Below, piece after piece: positions 16,320 to 25,660 of a DNA stretch of 64,000 nt (the stretch's first letter is position 1; each line of letters begins with the position of its first letter). The DNA is from JADCRZ01 sp965200945. GTDB lineage: Bacteria; Bacteroidota; Bacteroidia; Chitinophagales; Chitinophagaceae. The translations under genes and the position numbers were made by a program. The DNA lies in NCBI GenBank assembly GCA_965200945.1, contig OZ241749.1, positions 2,480,001 through 2,544,000 of the forward strand, given 5' to 3'. The notes under the pieces are model-generated. The model searched no databases, was not told the origin of the DNA, and was given only the letters and a program-made list of their open reading frames with translations.

Positions 16320-19300
16320 ATGAAGATAGCCAGCATTAAATTTCTCAACCTGAACTCGCTGAAGGGAGAACACGAGATCCTGTTCGACAAACCCCCGTTC
16401 ACCGACAGCGGCCTGTTTGCCATTACGGGCCCTACCGGCGCCGGCAAGACGACCATCCTCGACGCCATCACCCTGGCACTCTACGGCTCGGTGCACCGGC
16501 ACGACAAAGACGATGCGTCGGAGATCATGACGCGGCATACCGCAGAGTCTTACTCGGAAGTAGAGTTCGAGGTAAAAGAGAGAAGGTACCGCGCCAAGTG
16601 GTCGAATTACCGGGCACGTAAAAAAGCGGATGGAAAGCTGCAGGGAGTGCGGATGGAACTGGCGGATGCCACAAAAAACGAACTGATCATAGACCATCCG
16701 CTCGTGGATGTGCAGCGGGCCATCATCCATGCCTGCGGACTCGATTACAACCAGTTCATACGGTCGGTGATGCTGTCGCAGGGCGACTTCACGCGCTTTA
16801 TGAAGGCGAACGAGAATGAACGCAGCGACCTGCTGGAAAAGATCACCGACACCAGCATCTATTCCGAAATCTCGACCTGGGTATACAAAAAAGCAAAATC
16901 GGAGAATGCGCAGCTGGAAGCCATGCGCGAAAAGCTGAAAGGCGTGGTGCTGCTGAGTGAAGAAGAGCTGGCGGCGCACGAGGCAGAGCTCAGCAGCATC
17001 GTTGAACGGGAGCGGCAGGCCAAATCGGAAAAAGAGCATGCGGCCGGACTGCGTCAGTGGCTGCAACACATCGAGTCGCTCAGGAGCCGCCGGCAATCGC
17101 TGGAAGTAAAGATGGAACTGTTCAACCGGCAGTACGAAGAGAACCGCCCTCTTTTTGAAAAGCTGGGGAGGCATCAACAGGCGGCACGGCATTCGGATCT
17201 TTTTAAACAGACCGAGACCAGCCGCGCGCAGGTCATCGAGGCACACAAAAAACTGCAGAACATACAGGCCGAACTGCAGGGTTTGAAAGGATCGGTTGCC
17301 ATGCTGGAAACAAAGATCGATACCGCCGAAACCCTGCACCGGGAAGCAGAAACGGTGCGCATAAACACCATACCGGTTATTTCGGCGGCAGAGAAAAAAG
17401 ACGACGCGATCGTGCGCGCCGTTCAGCAGTGTAACGACGAGCAGGAAGGACTCGACAAGCTGAAAAGCTCGTTTGCCGAACAGGAAAAAAGGGTTCAGTT
17501 AAAACGGACAGCGCTGGAGCAGACCGAACAACAGATCAGGGAGCAGGAAGCGTGGCTGTTGGCCCATGCCGCCGCGGCCAGCCTTGAACAGGAGATCCCC
17601 ACGCTGGGCCATCAGCTGGAAAAGATCACGGAACTGACCCGGCAAATGACCATGCTTGTTTCGGCAAAATCGGACCATACGCAGAGGCTGAACCACGAGC
17701 AGCAGCAGCTCCTGAAATACCGGCAGTCACTCGGAAAGATACAGCTCCAAATCCGCGAAGCGGATGAGAAGTTACAGCAGACAAACGCATCGCAGGAGAC
17801 GCGGCTGTCGGGAAAAACGATAGGGCAGTATGAGCTGGAAGCGGACGCGCTTCCTTCGCTTATCAGCCGCTGCGAAGACCAGTACCGGCTGAGCCGTCAG
17901 TTGCAGCTGACGGGTGAAGAAAAAGAAAATCTTTCCGCAAAAGCAGCGGAGCTTCAACGGGAGGCGGACCAGCTGGAAAGAGCAATAAAAGAACAACGTA
18001 AAGATCACGAAGAAGCACAAAGGTTGCTCGAAGCGCTCCGCAAAAACCTGGAGCTGGAGATGCTGATCCAGAAGTACGAAGCCGACCGCCACCGGCTTGT
18101 GGAGGGGGAGCCTTGTCCGCTCTGTGGTTCCCATGAACATCCGTTCGTGGTGGAGAACCGCACGCATGAACGCAGTGAAGCCGAACAAAAAAAGAATGAG
18201 CAGCAAGCCAAAACAGATCAGTCTGCCGGCTTGCTGCGCAGCCAGGATCTGCTGCTGGCTCGTACCCACAGCAACCTGCTCCATACACAGGAACAACTCA
18301 GCCAAAAAGAAGGCCTGTACCAGGCTTCGAGAGAAGCGTTTGCCTCCAACAACCGCGAGCTTCCCAAACCGCTTGATGCTGCGCGGCCCGACATTCTCCA
18401 ACAGATCATAGACCGCAAGAATGGGGATCTGCGGCAGGTACAGGCAGTGATCCGCGCGATACGGGAAGCGGAAAAATCGATCAGGAACCAGGAGACCCTT
18501 GCTGGGGCTGACAGACAGAAAGAGATAAAACTGGAAGGCGAGATCAGGCAGGCAGAAAGCAACCTGCAAAACTTCGCGGAGGCGCTTGATAAAACAGCCG
18601 CAGGCTTGACCGCAGGGAAAGCAACCATACAGGAGATCACCGGGAAGATCGGCAACATGCTGATGGCACACCAGGTTTCTTTTGAACCTTCCACAGCACA
18701 GAAAATCATTCCCCTTCTGCGGGAGCGATCGGACACATACAAAAAAACACAGGATCTGCTCCGGGAAAGCAAGATGAAGCGCATCGAAGTAAGTTCGGAA
18801 CTGAAGAATGCGTCGTATAATCTCGAAGAAAAGAGCGAAGCCATCCAGCGTCTTGATGCGCAGCTGTTCAGTTACCGGCGCAATCTCGAGCGCCTTCAGG
18901 AAGAACGCCGGCAGCTTTTCGGAAACCGCGATACGGTGCTGGAAAAGCAGCGGCTGGAACAGGATGCCCAGCAAAAAAAAGCCGCTGCCGACCGGCTGCG
19001 CACGGAATGGAACGAAGAAACCCAAAAGCTGAAGATCGCGCAAAGCAAGCAGGAAGACCTGACCGCACAGTGGAGCTTCCAGCAAGGTATTTACGAAGAT
19101 ACTTTGGCCAGGCTGCTCGCCGAGCTGCAAGCCGAGGGCATCACGTCTGTAGATGATTTTCAGCGGCGGTTGCTGCCGGAGCCCGAATGCAGGCGGCTTG
19201 AAACGCTGCTCAAAGAAGCCACAGAAGAAAGGTCGGGGCTGCAACGGTCGCTGCACGACAATGAAACCGCGTTGCGGGAGGAGCAGGAAAAAAACCTGAC

Positions 19301-19982
19301 GCAGGAAGAAGTTTCTTCTCTCGCCACGCGCATCGATGAGCTGGATAACATCAGCTCCTCCCTGAACCGGGAGCTTGGAAAGATCGATGTGACCCTGAAG
19401 ACGGATGCGCGGCACAAGCAGCAACACCATGAGCTGGCGATGCTCATCCAGGCGCAGCAGCAGCTCTGCGAGCGCTGGAACAACCTGTCGGCAGTGATCG
19501 GCTCGGAGAACGGCAAACGGTTCAGCCGCTTTGCGCAGGGCCTTACCCTGGCCCGGCTCACCGAGCTTGCCAACCGGCACCTGCTGCGGCTCAGCGACCG
19601 CTACCGCATCCTGAAAAGCGCCGACAAAGACCTCGAGCTGCTGGTGATCGACAGCTACCAGGCAGACGTGGTGCGCCCGATGAGCACCCTGTCGGGCGGA
19701 GAAAGTTTCCTGGTGAGCCTGGCCCTCGCGCTGGGGCTGTCGGACCTCGCCAGCCGGAAAGTGCAGATCAATTCCCTCTTCATCGACGAAGGATTCGGCA
19801 CCCTCGATGCGGAGACCCTCGACACGGCGATCTCGGCCCTGGAGAACCTGCAGGCCAACGGAAAAACGATCGGCATCATCTCGCATGTGGAAGCGCTGAA
19901 AGAACGGATCTCCACACAGATCCAGCTCAGCAAACAACCCGGGGGGTCGAGCAGGATCCGGATCGCAGGGTATGGAGGATAA
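16320..19982 (+). CDS. sbcC: DNA exonuclease SbcCD, ATPase subunit SbcC
   Basis: Rad50-type SMC-like ATPase of 1220 residues. The Walker A motif GPTGAGKT is at 37-44; a long left coiled coil leads to the zinc hook CPLC (Cys599 and Cys602), then a right coiled coil, signature LSGGE (1124-1128) and Walker B with Asp1156-Glu1157. The two ATPase halves fold together and drive SbcD on DNA ends; the hook bridges two complexes. All key motifs are intact. The long antisense open frame inside it is only a shadow. Confidence 0.96.
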   Translation: MKIASIKFLNLNSLKGEHEILFDKPPFTDSGLFAITGPTGAGKTTILDAITLALYGSVHRHDKDDASEIMTRHTAESYSEVEFEVKERRYRAKWSNYRARKKADGKLQGVRMELADATKNELIIDHPLVDVQRAIIHACGLDYNQFIRSVMLSQGDFTRFMKANENERSDLLEKITDTSIYSEISTWVYKKAKSENAQLEAMREKLKGVVLLSEEELAAHEAELSSIVERERQAKSEKEHAAGLRQWLQHIESLRSRRQSLEVKMELFNRQYEENRPLFEKLGRHQQAARHSDLFKQTETSRAQVIEAHKKLQNIQAELQGLKGSVAMLETKIDTAETLHREAETVRINTIPVISAAEKKDDAIVRAVQQCNDEQEGLDKLKSSFAEQEKRVQLKRTALEQTEQQIREQEAWLLAHAAAASLEQEIPTLGHQLEKITELTRQMTMLVSAKSDHTQRLNHEQQQLLKYRQSLGKIQLQIREADEKLQQTNASQETRLSGKTIGQYELEADALPSLISRCEDQYRLSRQLQLTGEEKENLSAKAAELQREADQLERAIKEQRKDHEEAQRLLEALRKNLELEMLIQKYEADRHRLVEGEPCPLCGSHEHPFVVENRTHERSEAEQKKNEQQAKTDQSAGLLRSQDLLLARTHSNLLHTQEQLSQKEGLYQASREAFASNNRELPKPLDAARPDILQQIIDRKNGDLRQVQAVIRAIREAEKSIRNQETLAGADRQKEIKLEGEIRQAESNLQNFAEALDKTAAGLTAGKATIQEITGKIGNMLMAHQVSFEPSTAQKIIPLLRERSDTYKKTQDLLRESKMKRIEVSSELKNASYNLEEKSEAIQRLDAQLFSYRRNLERLQEERRQLFGNRDTVLEKQRLEQDAQQKKAAADRLRTEWNEETQKLKIAQSKQEDLTAQWSFQQGIYEDTLARLLAELQAEGITSVDDFQRRLLPEPECRRLETLLKEATEERSGLQRSLHDNETALREEQEKNLTQEEVSSLATRIDELDNISSSLNRELGKIDVTLKTDARHKQQHHELAMLIQAQQQLCERWNNLSAVIGSENGKRFSRFAQGLTLARLTELANRHLLRLSDRYRILKSADKDLELLVIDSYQADVVRPMSTLSGGESFLVSLALALGLSDLASRKVQINSLFIDEGFGTLDAETLDTAISALENLQANGKTIGIISHVEALKERISTQIQLSKQPGGSSRIRIAGYGG

Positions 19983-20069
19983 CCTGGTTCCAGGGCACAT
20001 CGTGTAAGCATCGCTGAGGCTATAAGGCCATTTCGTGCCTTTCCGCCTCCCCAGCGCTCATGGCATAAA

Positions 20070-20091
20070 ATTTTGATCATGCTATCAAAAT
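20070..20091 (+). promoter_or_regulatory. Palindromic operator candidate before yciF-katE
   Basis: ATTTTGAT-CATGCT-ATCAAAAT: perfect 8-base arms with a 6-base spacer, ending 6 bases before the ATG of the YciF-like gene. It could be a repressor or activator site, or an mRNA hairpin covering the start. The cognate regulator is not evident. Confidence 0.45.
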
Positions 20092-20097
20092 CAACGT

Positions 20098-20697
20098 ATG
20101 TCAAAATCAATAAAAACAAAAAAGACTTCCACCTCCAGTCTGGGTACGGCCGAAGCCGATGCAGACATCGCTACGGCTGCCGTTTCCTCCACCGAACACG
20201 GCGACACCGCCCTGGAAGAGCTTTTCCTCGATTGCATCAAAGACATTTACTGGGCTGAGAACCAGCTGGTAAAAACACTTCCCAAAATGGTGAAGGCGGC
20301 CGGCGCTCCCGCATTGCAGAACGCCTTTATCCAGCACCTCGATGTGACCATGGGACATGTTGCCCGTCTCGAAGAAATTTTTACCCTGCTGGGCAAGAAA
20401 AAGCAGGCAAAGAAGTGCGATGCCATGGAAGGCATCACCATCGAAGGGGAAGGCATGATCGAAGACACCATCGCCGGTACTACCGCACGCGACGTGGCCC
20501 TCATCCTGGCTGCCCAGAAGGTGGAACACTATGAGATCGCAACCTATGGCGGACTCGCCCAGCTTGCGAAAACCATTGGAAAAGAGGAAGTAGCCTCCAT
20601 CCTGTACAAAACACTGGCTGAGGAAAAAGAAGCCGATGCCCTGCTGACCCAGATCGCGGAAAGCAGCATCAACTACCAGGCTGCATCACAGGCATAA
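20098..20697 (+). CDS. YciE/YciF (DUF892) ferritin-like stress protein
   Basis: A 199-residue protein with a Lys/Thr/Ser-rich N-terminal tail (1-38) and a four-helix ferritin-like DUF892 domain (about 39-190). It shows the family pattern LEELFLDCIKDIYWAENQLVKTLPKM and later helices with paired Glu/His (VEHYE, AEEKEAD) that could bind a di-metal centre. YciF-type proteins are induced by general and osmotic or oxidative stress; their chemistry is uncertain. Only 42 bases separate it from katE, so joint expression in peroxide or stationary-phase stress is likely. Confidence 0.88.
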   Translation: MSKSIKTKKTSTSSLGTAEADADIATAAVSSTEHGDTALEELFLDCIKDIYWAENQLVKTLPKMVKAAGAPALQNAFIQHLDVTMGHVARLEEIFTLLGKKKQAKKCDAMEGITIEGEGMIEDTIAGTTARDVALILAAQKVEHYEIATYGGLAQLAKTIGKEEVASILYKTLAEEKEADALLTQIAESSINYQAASQA

Positions 20698-20739
20698 AAT
20701 TATCAACGAACAAGCTTCTCTTAAATCATTCTCACCGAT

Positions 20740-22917
20740 ATGGCAAACACACATAATGACCAGGCGGCTCCCGACAACCAAAAGGCAAAAGACCTCGCCG
20801 GGAACACCGAATCCGGGACCGGTCAGTTTCTCACGACCAACCAGGGCGTACGCGTAAACGACGACAACAACTCGCTGAAAGCCGGCGACCGCGGCCCCAC
20901 ACTCATGGAAGATTTCATCTTCCGGGAAAAGATTACCCATTTCGACCACGAACGCATCCCCGAAAGAGTGGTGCATGCCCGTGGCGCCGGTGCGCATGGC
21001 ACCTTCCAGGTGTACAAACCGATGGCCGAATACACCAAGGCAAAATTTCTGAACGATACCTCCCGCGAAACCCCGGTGTTTGTCCGGTTCTCCACCGTGG
21101 CCGGCTCGCGTGGCTCTTCAGACCTTGCCCGAGATGTGCGCGGGTTCGCCGTTAAGTTTTATACGGAAGAAGGCATCTTCGACCTGGTAGGCAACAACAT
21201 GCCCGTGTTCTTCATCCAGGATTCGATCAAGTTTCCCGACCTGATCCACTCCGTGAAACCCGAGCCCCACAACGAGATACCGCAGGCGGCCTCGGCGCAC
21301 GATACCTTCTGGGATTTTATCTCCCTCACCCCCGAATCAGCCCATATGATCATGTGGATCATGAGCGACAGGGCACTCCCCCGCAGTTACCGCATGATGG
21401 AAGGATTCGGCGTGCATACCTTCCGCTTTGTAAACGAGCAGGGAGTGGCGCATTTTGTAAAATTCCACTGGAAACCCTTGCTGGGTGTGCATTCAGTAGC
21501 ATGGGACGAAGCGCAGAACATCTCCGGCAAAGACCCCGATTACCACCGCCGCGACTTGTGGGAAGCCATTGAAGCCGGCGCGTTTCCTGAATGGGAACTT
21601 GGCGTGCAGATAGTAGCAGAGGCAGATGAGTTTAAATTCGAATTCGACCTGCTGGATCCCACCAAACTCATTCCTGAAGAACTGGTACCGGTGCAACGCA
21701 TCGGCAAACTGACCCTCAACCGCAACACCGACAACTATTTTGCGGAAACCGAGCAGGTGGCCTACCACATCGGCCATGTGGTGCCGGGAATCGATTTCAC
21801 CAACGACCCGCTGCTGCAGGGCCGGCTGTTCTCCTATACCGATACCCAGCTTATCCGCCTGGGCGGACCGAATTTTCATGAGATCCCGATCAACCGCTCT
21901 ATCGCACCGGTACATAACAACCAGCGCGACGGCCACATGCGGCAGACCATCAACAAAGGTAGAACCAGCTACCATCCCAATTCGCTTGGCGGCGGCTGTC
22001 CCTTCCAGGCCAAAATGTCTGAAGGCGGATTTTCGACCTATGCCGAAAAGATCGACGCCAAAAAAGTACGCGAACGCAGCGCCAGCTTCATGGACTTTTT
22101 CAGTCAGGCCACCCTATTCTTCAACAGCCAGAGCGAGCCGGAAAAAAATCACATCGTCGACGCCCTTCGTTTCGAACTGGGTAAAGTGGAAACACTTGCC
22201 ATCCGCAAACGCATGCTGGGCATCCTCGTGCGGATCGACAAAGGACTGGCCAGCCAGGTCGCCTACGGACTGGGCATGCATGTGCCCCATGATTCGGAAG
22301 CGCTCATCAACCATAGTTTCGGCGCCGATGCAAACCCGCAGGCCTACCAGCCGGTGTATGTAGAAGGATCACTGGAACATTCCTATGCGCTCAGTATGGC
22401 CGGCACCGTGAAAGATTCGATCAGCACGCGCAAGATCGCGATTCTGGCGGCAGACGGCGTAGATGAGGAAGAACTGATGACCGTGCACGATTCGCTGCTG
22501 AAAGAAGGCGCCATGGTAGACGTGATTGCGCCCAAGCTGAAGATCATCGGAAAGAACGACACCATCATACAGCCGGAAAAAAGCTTCCTGACAGCGGCTT
22601 CTGTATTTTATGACGCGGTGTATGTGCCGGGCGGTACCAACAGCGTGGCGACCCTGGCAGCGGATGCGGATGCCGTTCATTTCCTGAACGAAGCATTCAA
22701 GCATTGCAAGGCCATCGCTGCCTCTTCTGAAGCGATACAGGTACTGGAATCGACCTATTTCAGCAAAAAGCTGCCCGAAGATCATTCGGACCAAACGGTG
22801 ATGACCGAAGGCCTCATCATCGGTTCAGACATCACCAAAGTGGTCACGCAGTTTAAAAACGCGATCACCCAGCACCGCTTCTGGGAACGCGAGAAGCCGA
22901 GGAAGGTACCGGCGTAA
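20740..22917 (+). CDS. katE: Large-subunit catalase HPII type
   Basis: A monofunctional heme catalase of 725 residues that converts hydrogen peroxide to water and oxygen. Catalytic His79 is in RVVHARGAGAHG, the distal Asn near 153 in FDLVGNNMPVFF, and the proximal heme Tyr in RLFSYTDTQ. The length and a C-terminal flavodoxin/DJ-1-like domain (about 560-725, beginning RKIAILAADGVDEEEL) place it in clade 2 with E. coli HPII. It is downstream of the YciF-like gene and followed by a strong hairpin. A second, smaller catalase lies about 8 kb away. Confidence 0.96.
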   Translation: MANTHNDQAAPDNQKAKDLAGNTESGTGQFLTTNQGVRVNDDNNSLKAGDRGPTLMEDFIFREKITHFDHERIPERVVHARGAGAHGTFQVYKPMAEYTKAKFLNDTSRETPVFVRFSTVAGSRGSSDLARDVRGFAVKFYTEEGIFDLVGNNMPVFFIQDSIKFPDLIHSVKPEPHNEIPQAASAHDTFWDFISLTPESAHMIMWIMSDRALPRSYRMMEGFGVHTFRFVNEQGVAHFVKFHWKPLLGVHSVAWDEAQNISGKDPDYHRRDLWEAIEAGAFPEWELGVQIVAEADEFKFEFDLLDPTKLIPEELVPVQRIGKLTLNRNTDNYFAETEQVAYHIGHVVPGIDFTNDPLLQGRLFSYTDTQLIRLGGPNFHEIPINRSIAPVHNNQRDGHMRQTINKGRTSYHPNSLGGGCPFQAKMSEGGFSTYAEKIDAKKVRERSASFMDFFSQATLFFNSQSEPEKNHIVDALRFELGKVETLAIRKRMLGILVRIDKGLASQVAYGLGMHVPHDSEALINHSFGADANPQAYQPVYVEGSLEHSYALSMAGTVKDSISTRKIAILAADGVDEEELMTVHDSLLKEGAMVDVIAPKLKIIGKNDTIIQPEKSFLTAASVFYDAVYVPGGTNSVATLAADADAVHFLNEAFKHCKAIAASSEAIQVLESTYFSKKLPEDHSDQTVMTEGLIIGSDITKVVTQFKNAITQHRFWEREKPRKVPA

Positions 22918-22933
22918 AGTATACGGCCGGTTT

Positions 22934-22988
22934 TTATAAAAGAGAAAGCGGGATAGAATTAGTTTCTACCCCGCTTTCTCTTTTATAA
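22934..22988. terminator. Long hairpin terminator after katE
   Basis: 25-base arms (TTATAAAAGAGAAAGCGGG...) with one mismatch and a 5-base loop, starting 17 bases after the katE stop. The right arm ends in a T-rich CTTTTATAA. Confidence 0.8.
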
Positions 22989-23009
22989 CCGCAGATCAGA
23001 TATTTCCTT

Positions 23010-23059
23010 TGTTCCCTGGATTTGTATAATAATAGATATCAATACAAATCCAGGGGACA
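23010..23059. repeat. Inverted repeat between katE and cyanophycinase
   Basis: 18-base arms (TGTTCCCTGGATTTGTAT and its complement with one mismatch) around a 14-base AT-rich loop, followed on the plus strand by AAAAAAGAAAG. It may terminate the minus-strand cyanophycinase gene ending at 23095, but no T-run follows in that direction. Confidence 0.45.
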
Positions 23060-23094
23060 AAAAAGAAAGCAAACAGGTCTCTTAATGGCTAAGT

Positions 23095-23985
23095 TCAATC
23101 AAAATCCTGCATGATGGGCGTGGTGGCGGCCATGGCTTCGATGAACTTGCGTTCCTTGCGGAGGTAGCCGTTGCCTTTGGCGCAGAGGTGAACGATGATG
23201 CCTTCCACGCTGATCGGATTTCCTTCGGGGATGTCGGCGATGTTGCTGTAGTCGATCTCATGCCCGTCGATGATCATGACCATGCCGCTGCCGATCGCTT
23301 CCATCAGGTTGCCCTCGGTAACGATCATGCCGGTATCTTCACCCAGTCCGATCCCGATGCACGACGGGTTGCTGGCTACGGCCTGCGCCAGCCGGCCAAA
23401 GCGGCCGCGTTTTTCAAAGTGACTGTCGATGATCACATTGTCCATAAAGCTCAGTCCGGTAGTGATCTTCACTTCGCCCTTCAGGTGCGCGCGGGTGGCG
23501 TTGCCTTCGTAGATCATGGTATTGCTCATGGCCATAGCGCCGGCCGATGTGCCGGCCACCACAAAGTTTTCATTTCGGAAGCGGTGGTGCAAGATGGTCA
23601 GGAACTCTTTCCCGCCAAATACCGAACTCAGCCGCAGCTGGTTGCCGCCGCTGAAAAGCACACAGTCGGCTTTGCGGATACCCTCGAGGTATTCTTTTTT
23701 CATCGTGTCTTCCCTGTTGCGGATGTGCATGACACCGATATTGGTACAGCCGATCTTGCCGAATGCGTTCATGTAATTATTGCCCACCTCATGCGGGATC
23801 ATGGAAGCGGTGGTGACCACTTCGATCCGGGCGGCAGGCCCGCCGGCTTCCTCCACGATGCGCCGGAGGATGCCAAGCTCAATAAAATTCAGGTTGTTGT
23901 TGTGGAATGTTTCCCCGTTCGGGACAACGATGCCCTTGTCTTCTGCTCCTCCGATGACGATTAACTTTCCTTTTGGTATTAACAT
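23095..23985 (-). CDS. cphB: Cyanophycinase (peptidase S51)
   Basis: A 296-residue serine exopeptidase that releases beta-Asp-Arg dipeptides from cyanophycin. It shows the S51 pattern: GKLIVIGGAEDK at the N-terminus, FSGGNQLRL, and nucleophile Ser147 in AGTSAGAMAMS. It has no signal peptide, so it is cytoplasmic. No cyanophycin synthetase or isoaspartyl dipeptidase gene is in the window, so the polymer may be made elsewhere in the genome or taken from outside. A -7 box (TATTTTTG) lies 26 bases before the ATG. Confidence 0.92.
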   Translation of the reverse strand: MLIPKGKLIVIGGAEDKGIVVPNGETFHNNNLNFIELGILRRIVEEAGGPAARIEVVTTASMIPHEVGNNYMNAFGKIGCTNIGVMHIRNREDTMKKEYLEGIRKADCVLFSGGNQLRLSSVFGGKEFLTILHHRFRNENFVVAGTSAGAMAMSNTMIYEGNATRAHLKGEVKITTGLSFMDNVIIDSHFEKRGRFGRLAQAVASNPSCIGIGLGEDTGMIVTEGNLMEAIGSGMVMIIDGHEIDYSNIADIPEGNPISVEGIIVHLCAKGNGYLRKERKFIEAMAATTPIMQDFD

Positions 23986-24010
23986 TAATTTTAATAATTA
24001 CCGGTCTCTA

Positions 24011-24018
24011 CAAAAATA
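24011..24018 (-). promoter_or_regulatory. -7 box TATTTTTG before cphB
   Basis: Exact TAnnTTTG match on the minus strand, 26 bases upstream of the cyanophycinase ATG. No convincing -33 TTG. Confidence 0.4.
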
Positions 24019-24112
24019 ACGGAAATAGAAAGAAAGCATTGTCTAAAAATTCCGTTCCCGGCAGGCGATTCTCCATAAAACGGCCCCACGACCGTGCAGG
24101 AACGCACAAATA

Positions 24113-24147
24113 AAAAGCCTGCAGACCTGTAAAGACCTGAGGCTTTA
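24113..24147 (-). terminator. Terminator after xylB
   Basis: Read on the minus strand: AAAGCCT ... AGGCTTT with additional inner pairing, followed by TTTATTT. It lies 26 bases downstream of the xylB stop. Confidence 0.75.
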
Positions 24148-24172
24148 AAACAGGGAACAGTACCGGATCGGC

Positions 24173-25660
24173 TTAGGAGATAGTTGCGAGATGCGTATCC
24201 AGGATCTTTTTCCAATCCTGGTATAGACTATCGTATTCTTGCGTGTTGCCGGGCTCGATGGTGCTGATCCTTTCCCGGCGACTGAACGCATCGGAAGCGT
24301 GTTTAAAGAAGCCTGCTCCTACCCCGGCTCCCAGCGCTGTTCCCACGCTGCCGTCGTTGTCGTGCAGCTCCACCGGCACGCCGGTCGCGTTCACAAACGC
24401 TTCCATGAATACGGGGCTCAGGAACATATTCGCTTTGCCGGCGCGGATGATGCTGGGGTTGATGCCGTTTTCCCGCATGATATCGAGGCCATACCGGAAT
24501 GCGAACGCAATGCCTTCCTGTCCGGCGCGGAAGATATGTGCCGATGTGTGAAGGTTCAGGTCGATGTTGTGCAGGTGCGCGCCCACGATCTGGTTGCCCA
24601 GCATCCGCTCTGCACCATTTCCGAAGGGCATCACCCGGAGACCGTCGCTGCCCGGCCGGATGGCGCCTGCCATCTCGTTCATCTGCCCATAGCCGACCGC
24701 CGCGCCGGTCTGATTGCGGATCCAGCGGTTCAGGATACCGGTGCCGTTGATGCAGAGCAATACACCGATGCGGTTGGCGGTGGGCAGGTGGTTCACATGG
24801 GCAAAACTGTTGACGCGCGATCGGGGGTCGTAGGTAAGCGCATCGCTCACGGCATAGATCACGCCCGATGTTCCTGCCGTAGCCGCCACCTCACCCGGCT
24901 CCTGCACATTCAGGGAAAAAGCATTGTTGGGCTGGTCACCGGCTTTGTATGCAACGGGGATTCCGGCACGCAGACCCAGTTCCACCGCGATCTCCGCCCG
25001 CAGTTCACCGTGGTTTGAAAATACCGGCTGCACCGGTGGAATGATGTCCGCGGAAAAATTGAAATATCCCAGCACATCGTCCGACACGCTGTTCTGCTGA
25101 AAATCCCAGAAGATGCCTTCGGAAAGCGACGACGGCGTGGTGGTAACGGTGCCGGTCAGCCGCTGTGCGATAAAATCGCCGGGCAGCATGATCTTGTCGA
25201 TCCGGCCAAAGATCTCGGGCTCCTGTTCTTTTACCCAGGCCAGCTTGGATGCAGTGAAATTACCTGGTGAATTGAGCAGGTGCTGCAGGCAGATATCTTC
25301 CCCGATCTGCTGAAAAGCCGCCTCCCCATACGGCACGGCGCGGCTGTCGCACCAGATGATGCTGTTGCGCAACACTTCGCCCCTGCTATCCAGCAGCACC
25401 AGCCCGTGCATCTGGTACGAGATGCCGATGGCACCGATGTCTTCCGGGTTGTAATCGCCACCTGTATTGGCTTTCAGGATGGCCTGCTTTACATCATCCC
25501 ACCAGGTATCGGGCGACTGTTCCGCCCATCCGGGTTTGATGCTCAGGATCTCCCGTTCCGTGTCGGGGTACTGTGCAGCGGCTATGCATTTCTGTGAGTC
25601 GCCATCCACAACGGATACTTTGATGGATGAAGTACCGAGGTCTATTCCGAGGAGTAACAT
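24173..25660 (-). CDS. xylB: Xylulokinase (FGGY family)
   Basis: ATP-dependent phosphorylation of D-xylulose to xylulose 5-phosphate, feeding the pentose phosphate pathway. The 495-residue protein starts MLLLGIDLGTSSIKVSVVD (phosphate-1 loop), has the xylulokinase substrate motif ISYQMHGLVLLD and IWCDSR, and the second-domain KAGDQPNNAFS segment holding the likely catalytic Asp. The length is normal. It lies downstream of xylA on the same strand but is separated by 645 bases of palindromic DNA, so its coupling to xylA is unclear. A hairpin terminator follows. Confidence 0.93.
   Translation of the reverse strand: MLLLGIDLGTSSIKVSVVDGDSQKCIAAAQYPDTEREILSIKPGWAEQSPDTWWDDVKQAILKANTGGDYNPEDIGAIGISYQMHGLVLLDSRGEVLRNSIIWCDSRAVPYGEAAFQQIGEDICLQHLLNSPGNFTASKLAWVKEQEPEIFGRIDKIMLPGDFIAQRLTGTVTTTPSSLSEGIFWDFQQNSVSDDVLGYFNFSADIIPPVQPVFSNHGELRAEIAVELGLRAGIPVAYKAGDQPNNAFSLNVQEPGEVAATAGTSGVIYAVSDALTYDPRSRVNSFAHVNHLPTANRIGVLLCINGTGILNRWIRNQTGAAVGYGQMNEMAGAIRPGSDGLRVMPFGNGAERMLGNQIVGAHLHNIDLNLHTSAHIFRAGQEGIAFAFRYGLDIMRENGINPSIIRAGKANMFLSPVFMEAFVNATGVPVELHDNDGSVGTALGAGVGAGFFKHASDAFSRRERISTIEPGNTQEYDSLYQDWKKILDTHLATIS

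Noticed and set aside
17772..20000. 742-residue minus-strand open frame
   Set aside because: Antisense to sbcC, which has every family motif intact; the frame is a shadow of its coiled-coil codons.
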